Source: JBCBKP01 sp038521625 (lineage in GTDB: Bacteria > Planctomycetota > Phycisphaerae > Phycisphaerales > UBA1924). From it: a stretch of DNA of 64,000 bases. The stretch is taken from positions 186,001-250,000 of the forward strand of contig JBCBKP010000001.1 in assembly GCA_038521625.1 (NCBI GenBank), read 5' to 3'. Under the pieces are notes generated by a model that saw nothing but the letters and a program-made list of their open reading frames with translations, was not told the origin of the DNA and did no database searches. This document shows, one piece after another, positions 18,001-24,702 of the stretch (position 1 is the stretch's first letter; each line of letters starts with the position of its first letter). Made by a program: the position numbers and the translations under genes.

Positions 18001-18780
18001 TCAGATCGGATCGATCTGGTCGTCGATGCGGGCGGGGTCGATCGCGAGGATGTTCCAGCCCGCGAGACGGCCGAACTCGCCCGTGACGCGGACCGGCTCG
18101 GCGATAAGCGGCTTGAACGCCTCGATCGCTTCGGGGCGGAGCCCGCGGCCGCGGTCGTCGGTGAGAAGGAAGTAGGTGTGGGCGCCGGTGTCGTCGGTGG
18201 TTACCAGAACCGGCGGGACGCCGCCGGAGATGCAGAGCGTGGCGCAGGCCTTGTGGGTGCGTCCGTCGCCGGGCTTCATGGCGCCGAGGAAGCACTTCGA
18301 ATCGACGATCTCGCCGGCGAGGGTGACGACGTCGGTCCCGATCCAGTCGATGGTCGGTTCGTCTGGTTCGCCCGTGGCCGGGGCGATGGAGGTCTCGTCG
18401 AGCGCGAGGGAGATCATCCTGCGGCCGTCTCGGGTGATGAGGTTGCCGTTGACGATGGCACGCGCGGGCCGGTCGGGGTCGAAGCCCCGGGCGGCGATGG
18501 CGTCGCGCGAGGGGACGACCTTGGCGACGCCGACGATCGGGAGCGCGCCGTCGTCGGTGACGAGGATCGGGTAGGGCTCGAGCAGGAGCGTGCCCTCGAA
18601 GTCGACCGCGCGGGCGAGATCCCAGGTGCCGGGCCCCCAGGCGCGCCTGTTCGTGGCGACCGCGGCGCCGGAGCCGATCGCGAGCAGGAGCGTGAGCGGC
18701 AGCGCGATCTGGAGGAAGCGCAGGTGGCTCTTGGGCATCGGGAGGTAGCCGACATAGAAGTCGTTCTTGCCGGTGGTCAT
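18001..18780 (-). CDS. Membrane-anchored Cys-motif protein of the Rieske operon
   Basis: 259 residues from an ATG that overlaps the stop of the cytochrome b-Rieske gene (ATGA). The N-terminus DFYVGYLPMPKSHLRF leads into one membrane helix (LQIALPLTLLLAIGSGAAVAT), like a Rieske-type tail anchor. The outer domain holds a striking motif GEIVDSKCFLGAMKPGDG followed by THKACATLCISGGVPP, with three cysteines and a His that could bind a metal or form a disulfide. No catalytic function is recognised. It is the last gene of a four-gene minus-strand operon and is probably an extracytoplasmic redox subunit. Confidence 0.7.
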   Translation of the reverse strand: MTTGKNDFYVGYLPMPKSHLRFLQIALPLTLLLAIGSGAAVATNRRAWGPGTWDLARAVDFEGTLLLEPYPILVTDDGALPIVGVAKVVPSRDAIAARGFDPDRPARAIVNGNLITRDGRRMISLALDETSIAPATGEPDEPTIDWIGTDVVTLAGEIVDSKCFLGAMKPGDGRTHKACATLCISGGVPPVLVTTDDTGAHTYFLLTDDRGRGLRPEAIEAFKPLIAEPVRVTGEFGRLAGWNILAIDPARIDDQIDPI

Positions 18781-19913
18781 GCCCGCTCTCCGTTGTGGTT
18801 GCCGTTCGGGTCCGAGATGGGCGCTCGGTCGGCGACGGGTTCGAAGAGTTCTGTGTCGTCGTCCGCGGTCGCGGGGAGCAGCGCCGGCTCGACGGGCGTG
18901 CCCGGCGGGAGCGGCCTGGGGTCGAGGTAGATGTCGCGGCCCCGGACGCGGATGGCGTAGGTGGGGATCTTCTCGTCGTAGGGGGGCGGCGACTGGCCGT
19001 TCTCGGGCAGGTACTGGTAGCCGTGCCAGGGGCACGTGACGCAGCCGTCGACGATCTTGCCCTCGCCGAGGGGGCCGCCCTGGTGGGCGCAGACGTTGGA
19101 CATGGCCGAGAGCTTGCCGTTGTGGTTGAAGATGGCGACGCGCTCGCCGCCGGCGAGACAGACGACCTTGCCGCGCGTCGTCGGGATGTCGTCGGCGCTG
19201 GCGACCTTGACCCAGGGCTCGTCGTCGGACGTCGGGGACGGCGCGGCGGCGTCGCGCCCGGCTTCCTTGAGCCCGGCGGCGACGTGGAGCCCGCCGACGA
19301 CGAGCAGGCCGGCGAAGACGAGGCCGAGCACGATCGGGCTGCGGTTGTCCTGGAGTGCTCCGAGGGCGACGTGGGCGATGATCGCGGCGTAGGCGACGTA
19401 GACGCCCATGTGCAGGGCTTTCCACGCGCTCGGGGCGAGGTTCTTGAGCCAGAAGTCGTGGGAGGTGGCGGCCATGAGGAAGAGGATGAGCAGCGCGAGC
19501 ATGCCCAGCGATTCCCAGGGGAACGCGCGGACGGAAAGGAAGCTGCGCCCGTCGAACATGGCGGTGATCGGGTCCTTGTCGCCGAACGCGCCGTACCAGA
19601 AGAGGACGAGAACGGCGTGGAGGAGTGCGAGGCCGAACATGGTGACGCCCATGTGGCGTCGGTTGTAGAGCAGCGCGTTGAACCTGCTCGAGAGCCGGCT
19701 GAGCGGCCCGACGCAGAGGATGACGTGGAGCAGGACGATCGCGGCCGAGGCGAACGCACGCATCAGGACGACGACCGGGTCGGGCGGGTTGTCGGCGAGC
19801 GCGAAGGAGAGCCCGGTGTAGACGACGATGAAGAGCAGGACCGAGGCGATGAGGATCGCGTCGTAGACCTTCTTGTGCTTGTTCCAGGCGACCCAGGCGT
19901 ACTTGTTGGTCAT
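18777..19913 (-). CDS. Cytochrome b-like (ferric-reductase TM) protein fused to a Rieske domain
   Basis: 378 residues from the ATG at 19911-19913; the longer frame upstream is not coding-like. About six membrane helices at residues 20-240 contain His residues suited to heme b (LLHVILCVGPLSRL, NRRHMGVTMFGLALLHAVLVL, LKNLAPSAWKALHMGVYVAY, AIIAHVALGAL), as in ferric-reductase/MsrQ-type domains. The cytoplasmic or periplasmic end is a Rieske [2Fe-2S] domain with C-x-H (CAHQGGPLGEG) and C-x2-H (CPWHGY). Together they would pass electrons between a membrane heme and an iron-sulfur centre. It overlaps its neighbours on both sides by four bases. Confidence 0.83.
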   Translation of the reverse strand: MTNKYAWVAWNKHKKVYDAILIASVLLFIVVYTGLSFALADNPPDPVVVLMRAFASAAIVLLHVILCVGPLSRLSSRFNALLYNRRHMGVTMFGLALLHAVLVLFWYGAFGDKDPITAMFDGRSFLSVRAFPWESLGMLALLILFLMAATSHDFWLKNLAPSAWKALHMGVYVAYAAIIAHVALGALQDNRSPIVLGLVFAGLLVVGGLHVAAGLKEAGRDAAAPSPTSDDEPWVKVASADDIPTTRGKVVCLAGGERVAIFNHNGKLSAMSNVCAHQGGPLGEGKIVDGCVTCPWHGYQYLPENGQSPPPYDEKIPTYAIRVRGRDIYLDPRPLPPGTPVEPALLPATADDDTELFEPVADRAPISDPNGNHNGERA

Positions 19914-20110
19914 GGGCTCGGATCCGCGGGCGGTGCTTGCGTGTCCGGCTCGCTCGGCGCCGGCGCGGTTTCGCCGGTGATCGCGCCGGGCGGCGGCGCC
20001 TGCGTCGGCGTCGTGGGGCGCAGCCCGGAGGACCACCAGAGCAGCACGGCGAGGGCCGGCAGGAGGATCGGCCACACGAGGGCGTGGGCGCGGCGGTGGG
20101 CGCGGGTCAC
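19910..20110 (-). CDS. Small single-TM protein of the Rieske operon
   Basis: 66 residues from a GTG at 20108-20110 that overlaps the stop of the preceding gene (GTGA); its own stop overlaps the ATG of the cytochrome b-Rieske gene (ATGA). A basic N-terminus (TRAHRRAHA) precedes one membrane helix (LVWPILLPALAVLLWWSSGL) and a Pro-rich tail. The size and position suggest an accessory subunit of the membrane complex. Support is the coupling and the TM segment; no family is recognised. Confidence 0.65.
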   Translation of the reverse strand: MTRAHRRAHALVWPILLPALAVLLWWSSGLRPTTPTQAPPPGAITGETAPAPSEPDTQAPPADPSP

Positions 20111-20361
20111 GGCGATGTCCCGTCTCGGTCCGCCGGCGGGGATGGCGCGGGCGGCGTCATGACCCAGCGGCCGACCATGAGCGGCCAGAGGGCCACGCAG
20201 CCCGGCAGGATGAGGAGCTTGAAGGCCCAGCCGGTGCCCCGTGTCGCCGGGTCGACCCGGGCGGCGCCCATCAGGACGAAGGCGAGGCCGGCGAGCAGGC
20301 CGAGCGCGACGTAGATGCCCAGCAGGAGGAGGACCCAGGTTGCGGTGGTTTCGAGATCCAT
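20107..20361 (-). CDS. Small two-TM protein, first gene of minus-strand Rieske operon
   Basis: 84 residues from the ATG at 20359-20361. Two hydrophobic segments (ATWVLLLLGIYVALGLLAGLA and AFKLLILPGCVALWPLMVG) are followed by a Pro-rich polar tail. The GC..ALWP segment is like those of small membrane subunits next to respiratory genes, but no family assignment is safe. It is the promoter-proximal gene of the operon reading toward 18001 and is divergent from the Rieske-FMN gene 265 bases away. Confidence 0.65.
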   Translation of the reverse strand: MDLETTATWVLLLLGIYVALGLLAGLAFVLMGAARVDPATRGTGWAFKLLILPGCVALWPLMVGRWVMTPPAPSPPADRDGTSP

Positions 20362-20626
20362 GCCAGGGGCGAACGTAACGGGCTGGGGCGATGTTCGCGA
20401 GACGGGGCACGTTGTTAGCGTTGGCAAACTTTTTTCGCTCGGGTTTGGAATCCCGTCTCCTGCGGCGGTGTTCTGTGGGTCCACGCCGCGCCGGAGTGAC
20501 GGCGGGAGGGGACGAACGGGTCCATGGATCGGTTTTGTTGTGGGCGCGCACGGGCGGGTGTAGATTCGCTGCGCCTCCGGGACGTGTGGCGGCGTTCGGA
20601 CGAACTGCGCACGGGGGACGAACAGG
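20362..20626. promoter_or_regulatory. Divergent control region between the two Rieske operons
   Basis: The 265-base gap is visibly poorer in G+C than its surroundings and must hold both promoters. For the plus operon a candidate is TTGTGG at 20538-20543, 17 bases, then TAGATT at 20561-20566, leaving a leader of about 54 bases. A T-run at about 20429-20435 lies upstream. No clear operator repeat was seen. A shared control region is inferred from the geometry. Confidence 0.4.
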
Positions 20627-22276
20627 ATGAAGAAGGTTCCGATCGCCAGCTACGACGAGCTCGAGCCGCTGGCGCCGTCGGCGGCGCTGGTCGCGGACGT
20701 CGATCTGGTCGTGATCCGCTACAAGCGGGACGGGCGGGACGAGGTGTCGGTCTTGTACGGTCGGTGCCTGCACCGCGGCGCGATGATGGCGGACGGGCAC
20801 ATCGACGGCGACAACCTGATCTGCGGCGTGCACGGGTGGGACTACCGGTACGACACGGGCGTCAGCGAGTACAACAACGCCGAGCAGCTTCACAAGTTCA
20901 GCGCGTGGATCGAGCCCGACGACGGGGGCTCGCGCCGTGTCTGGGTCGACGAGGACGAGATCGACGGCTGGCAGAAGAAGCACCCGCAGCCGTACAAGCG
21001 CGACGAGTATCTGGGGCAGTACCAGGACCCGACGGGGACGGCGGACGAGCCGCACAACAAGCTGATCCAGTCGCTGGCGAGGGACGGCCTGAGCAGGTAC
21101 GGGCACCACGGGCCGAGCGACGCGATGGGCGTGTCTCGGCTGGAGCTGCCGAGCTGGGACGACCTGCAGGTCGTGACGGCGCAGATGGCGACCAAGCCGC
21201 TGCTCGACGAGCAGGCGGTCGGGACGGACGTGACGATCGGTCCGGGGGCGGAGAAGCCGCTGCGGCTGGAGATCCCGCTGTTCGTGACGGACATGAGCTT
21301 CGGGGCGCTGTCGCATCAGGCGAAGGTCGCGCTGGCGAAGGGCGCCGAGCTCGCGGGGACGGGGATCTGCTCGGGCGAGGGCGGGATGCTTCCGGACGAG
21401 CAGGCGTCGAACAGCCGGTACTTCTATGAGCTGGCGTCCGCGAAGTTCGGCTTCGGCATGGACAAGGTCCGGAGGTGCCAGGCGTTCCACTTCAAGGGCG
21501 GCCAGGGCGCCAAGACCGGGACGGGCGGGCATCTGCCGGGCAACAAGGTGAACGAGGCGATCGCGTCGGTCCGCGGGATCCCGGTGGGCACGACGGCGAT
21601 CAGCCCGGCGACGTTCTCCGACCTGAAGACGGCGGCGGACTTCGGGGCCCTGAGCGACGAGGTGCGCGACGCGACCGGGGGGATCCCGATCGGCTTCAAG
21701 CTGAGCGCGCAGCACATCGAGGAGGACATCGACTTCGCGCTGGAGGCCTCGGCGGACTACATCATCCTGGACGGTCGCGGCGGCGGCACGGGCAGCGCGC
21801 CGCTGATCTTCCGCGACAACATCTCGGTGCCGACCATCCCGGCGCTGGCGCGGGCGCGTCGCCATCTGGACGGTCTCGGGCGGGGTCGCGGCTCGGAAAA
21901 GCCCGTGACCCTGGTGATCACGGGCGGGCTGCGGACGCCGGCGGATTTCGCGAAGGCGATGATGCTCGGGGCGGACGCGATCGCGGTCGCCAACGCGGCG
22001 ATCCAGGCGATCGGCTGCCTGGGGATGCGGGCGTGCAACAGCAACAACTGCCCGGTCGGCATCGCGACGATGAAGGACCACCTGCGCGCGCGGATCGAGA
22101 TCGACGCCTCGGCGGAGCGTCTCAAGAACTTCTTCGAGGCGTCGGTCGGGCTGATGTCGGTGCTGGCGCGGGCGTGCGGGCACGCGCACCTGAACGAGTT
22201 CGCGGCGCGCGATCTGGTGGCGTGGAAGAAAGACATGGCGGACCTGACCGGCGTGCGGTACGTCGGCGTGGTCTGA
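20627..22276 (+). CDS. Rieske domain fused to FMN-binding glutamate-synthase-like domain
   Basis: 549 residues. A Rieske [2Fe-2S] domain is at about 10-110, with CLHRG and, 16 residues on, CGVHGW as cluster ligands. The rest is the alpha/beta barrel of the glutamate synthase FMN domain: FVTDMSFGALSHQAK, GTGICSGEGGMLPDE, KGGQGAKTGTGGHLPG, DGRGGGTGSAP and the cluster-binding ACNSNNCPVGIAT. The glutaminase (class II amidotransferase) domain of true GOGAT is missing, so ammonia transfer from glutamine is unlikely. The product is probably an FMN oxidoreductase that receives electrons from the Rieske centre. The substrate is unknown. It opens the plus-strand operon. Confidence 0.85.
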   Translation: MKKVPIASYDELEPLAPSAALVADVDLVVIRYKRDGRDEVSVLYGRCLHRGAMMADGHIDGDNLICGVHGWDYRYDTGVSEYNNAEQLHKFSAWIEPDDGGSRRVWVDEDEIDGWQKKHPQPYKRDEYLGQYQDPTGTADEPHNKLIQSLARDGLSRYGHHGPSDAMGVSRLELPSWDDLQVVTAQMATKPLLDEQAVGTDVTIGPGAEKPLRLEIPLFVTDMSFGALSHQAKVALAKGAELAGTGICSGEGGMLPDEQASNSRYFYELASAKFGFGMDKVRRCQAFHFKGGQGAKTGTGGHLPGNKVNEAIASVRGIPVGTTAISPATFSDLKTAADFGALSDEVRDATGGIPIGFKLSAQHIEEDIDFALEASADYIILDGRGGGTGSAPLIFRDNISVPTIPALARARRHLDGLGRGRGSEKPVTLVITGGLRTPADFAKAMMLGADAIAVANAAIQAIGCLGMRACNSNNCPVGIATMKDHLRARIEIDASAERLKNFFEASVGLMSVLARACGHAHLNEFAARDLVAWKKDMADLTGVRYVGVV

Positions 22277-22352
22277 GACTCCCTTCGCAGAGGGATGGGT
22301 GCGGGCGGCGTGCGCCCGCGGGGATTGTCGTGATCGGCGAAGGAGATCGAAG

Positions 22353-22727
22353 ATGGATCTGATGGGTGCCCAGCAGAAGATGCTCGAGCAGCTCAAGCAG
22401 GGGCAGTTCGTCGAGGGGATGGAGGAATTCTACGCGGACGACGCGGTGAACGAGGAGGCGAGCGGGGCCCGCACCGAGGGCAAGGCGGCGATCATCGCCA
22501 ACGAGCACAAGGTGCTGGAGAATGTCGCGGCGTACCACGGGTGCACGGTGCACTCGGTGGGGACGCAGGACAACGGCGACGGCAGCGGCGTGACGTTCGC
22601 GGAGTACGAGCTCAAGGTCGACATGAAGGATGGGACGACGTTCAACCCCAAGCAGGTGCAGGTGAACTACTGGCGGGGCGGCAAGATCAAGATCGCCAGG
22701 TTCTACTACGACCCGGCGAAGCTCTGA
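22353..22727 (+). CDS. SnoaL-like small protein
   Basis: 124 residues from the ATG at 22353, which has AGGAG seven bases upstream. The order of helix and strands (LKQGQFVEGMEEFYADDAV ... KAAIIANEHKVLENVA ... VQVNYWRGGKIKIARFYYDP) fits the SnoaL/NTF2-like cone fold. Members may be enzymes or simple ligand-binding modules; no catalytic pair can be named here. Position after the Rieske-FMN gene suggests it serves the same pathway, perhaps by binding its small-molecule substrate. Confidence 0.75.
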   Translation: MDLMGAQQKMLEQLKQGQFVEGMEEFYADDAVNEEASGARTEGKAAIIANEHKVLENVAAYHGCTVHSVGTQDNGDGSGVTFAEYELKVDMKDGTTFNPKQVQVNYWRGGKIKIARFYYDPAKL

Positions 22728-22799
22728 GCGGAAAGTTCGCGTCGCGGTCGAGGGGCCGCGGCGCGGATTGTGAGCGGCGCGTGGGCGCGGGAGGTCTCG

Positions 22800-23312
22800 A
22801 TGCAGGCGGGTGATGGCGGCGTCTTCGATCCGGGTGTGATCGCCGAGCTGGCGGCGCCGGCGGTGATCATCCCGGCGTGCGGGCTGCTGTGCCTCTCGAC
22901 GAACGCGCGGATGCAGGCGGTGCTGAACCGGCTCCGGGCGCTGCACAAGGAGCGGATCGAGGCATGGGTGGATGACCCGGGCGAGAACGAGCGGAAGAAG
23001 CTGGCGCGGGACGTCCGGATCGTCGGTCTGGGATGGCAGACGGCGCACATGCTGAACCGGCTGAACCAGATGCGGGTCACGATGATGCTGCTGTTCGGCG
23101 CGGTGATCTGCCTGCTGGCCTGCTCGGCGTTCGTCGGGCTGTCGCAGTACGCGGCGTGGAGCGGCACGGCGGCGGTGGTGTCGTTCGTGGCCGCGACGGC
23201 GTTGATGGCGGCGGGGATGGCGGTGAGCCTGCACGAGATGGCGATCGGGCTGCGGGCCGCGAACTACGAGCACGAGCGGGTGGTCGAGCTCTGCGAGCGG
23301 GAGGACCCGTGA
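22800..23312 (+). CDS. DUF2721 family membrane protein
   Basis: 170 residues from the ATG at 22800, chosen over an upstream GTG (22770) because GGGAGG lies just before it. The N-terminal helix APAVIIPACGLLCLSTNARM and the basic loop LNRLRALHKERIEAW are typical of DUF2721. Two further membrane segments (MRVTMMLLFGAVICLLACSA and AAVVSFVAATALMAAGMAV) follow. Function of the family is unknown. It overlaps the next gene by one base (TGATG). Confidence 0.8.
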   Translation: MQAGDGGVFDPGVIAELAAPAVIIPACGLLCLSTNARMQAVLNRLRALHKERIEAWVDDPGENERKKLARDVRIVGLGWQTAHMLNRLNQMRVTMMLLFGAVICLLACSAFVGLSQYAAWSGTAAVVSFVAATALMAAGMAVSLHEMAIGLRAANYEHERVVELCEREDP

Positions 23313-23809
23313 TGCGGGAGCACGGGGCGCCTTCGGCCGGTGCGGCCGCGCCGGCGGCCGAAACGGGCGCGGATGCGCACGGGGGGATCTTCTCGTTCCT
23401 GCCGGAGCACCCGATGGGCGAGTTGACGCCGCTGTTCGAGCTGGCCGTCGCGGGGATCAACGTCGTCGGCGTGGTGGTGCTGGTCTGGGCGGTGTTCTGC
23501 GGGGCGCGGCAGCTGATCGGCGCCGAGCTCGGATTCATGTTCGGCGGGGAGCTCCGCGGGGACCGCGAGGCCTGGCGCACCAAGACCGCCCGCCTGCGGC
23601 AGGACGTGGGCGTCTACCTGCTGCTTGGGCTCGAGCTTCTGATCGCGGCCGACGTGATCGAGACCATGATCAACCCCACACTCGATACGGTGGCGGTGCT
23701 GGCGGCGATCGTGGCGATCCGCATCGCGACCAGCTACTTCCTGGGCAAAGAGATCCAGCACGCGCAGCACCAGGCCGGCCGGTCCGGCGCAGAAGGAGTG
23801 ACGGCATGA
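23312..23809 (+). CDS. DUF1622 family membrane protein
   Basis: 165 residues. The ATG at 23312 shares one base with the stop of the DUF2721 gene and has GGGAGG upstream; the GTG immediately before it is an alternative. After a polar Ala/Gly-rich N-terminus come three membrane helices. The central DVGVYLLLGLELLIAADVIETM and the final AILAAIVAIRIATSYFLGKEI-like segment match DUF1622. The family has no known function. The stop overlaps the next start (ATGA), so it is tightly coupled to the rest of the operon. Confidence 0.8.
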   Translation: MREHGAPSAGAAAPAAETGADAHGGIFSFLPEHPMGELTPLFELAVAGINVVGVVVLVWAVFCGARQLIGAELGFMFGGELRGDREAWRTKTARLRQDVGVYLLLGLELLIAADVIETMINPTLDTVAVLAAIVAIRIATSYFLGKEIQHAQHQAGRSGAEGVTA

Positions 23810-24702
23810 GCATCGCACCGGAGAGCCTGCACATCCACGGGTTCGCCCGTTTCGAGACCGGCGACACGTTCATCGACGCCTGGCGGCAGGCGCATTACGC
23901 CTCGCAGGTCGCGGCGGAGCTGGGCAAGGCCTGGGGCGAGTACCGGCCCGACGACAGCCACAGCTCGTTCCGGTGGTTCGAGGACGCCGGCGGGCGCGGG
24001 GTCGAGGGCGTGCCCAGCGTGCACCCCAAGGGGCTGCGGGCGCGGCTGAAGATCGAGGGCCTGCAGCTCGCGATCGCGCAGCCCGACGGGCGGACGCTCA
24101 GCGACCTCTCCCTGCGCGGGCGCACGCTCGGGGGCGCGATGGAGTGGCTGCGCGGGCAGTGCGAGGAGGAGCTCGGCCCGCCGAAGCAGGACGCCAAGCC
24201 GGCGCCGGACCTTCCCAAGCACCTGATCGCGGGCGGCGCGGAGTTCGGCGCCGACCGGACCGGGCTGAACGACGTGGCGGACCTGTACCACGCGACGAAC
24301 GCCGTGCTCGAGAAGCTGCGCGAGGCGATGGGCGGGGACCGGCCGCTGGGGCCGACGCAGGTCTGGCCGCATCATTTCGATATGGCCGGGCTGTGCGTGC
24401 TGAAGAGCGACGGCGGCTCGATGTCGGCGACAGTCGGCGTGGGGCTGGCGGTGCCGGACGACATCCACGAGACCGGCTACTGGTACGTGACCGGGTGGAC
24501 GAGGGACGGGCTCGACGCCTCGGGCGCGATGCCGGACATGGGCGTCGGGCACTGGCACGGCGGCGGCGGCGGGATCCCGATGGGCGTGCTGCCGGTCGGC
24601 GACGTCGCGGCGGCGCCGGGCGAGAAGGACCGGATCGACATGCTGGCGCGGTTCGTCGGGCTGGCGACGAACGCGGTGGTGGAGGTGATCGGTCGTGGCT
24701 GA
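23806..24702 (+). CDS. Conserved-looking protein of unknown function
   Basis: 298 residues, soluble, without signal peptide or membrane helix. It has an all-alpha/beta appearance with SSFRWFED in the first third. The middle-to-C-terminal part carries VWPHHFDMAGL and GYWYVTGW, then GHWHGGGGGIPMG. The paired His residues and the Trp-rich C-terminal part suggest a ligand- or metal-binding enzyme, but no family was recognised with confidence. It overlaps the DUF1622 gene by four bases and the Rieske-TPP gene by eight, so its product is likely made together with them. Confidence 0.7.
   Translation: MSIAPESLHIHGFARFETGDTFIDAWRQAHYASQVAAELGKAWGEYRPDDSHSSFRWFEDAGGRGVEGVPSVHPKGLRARLKIEGLQLAIAQPDGRTLSDLSLRGRTLGGAMEWLRGQCEEELGPPKQDAKPAPDLPKHLIAGGAEFGADRTGLNDVADLYHATNAVLEKLREAMGGDRPLGPTQVWPHHFDMAGLCVLKSDGGSMSATVGVGLAVPDDIHETGYWYVTGWTRDGLDASGAMPDMGVGHWHGGGGGIPMGVLPVGDVAAAPGEKDRIDMLARFVGLATNAVVEVIGRG

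Noticed and set aside
22277..22352. Small frame extending the SnoaL-like gene upstream to 22299
   Set aside because: The added residues look non-coding and AGGAG sits just before ATG 22353.
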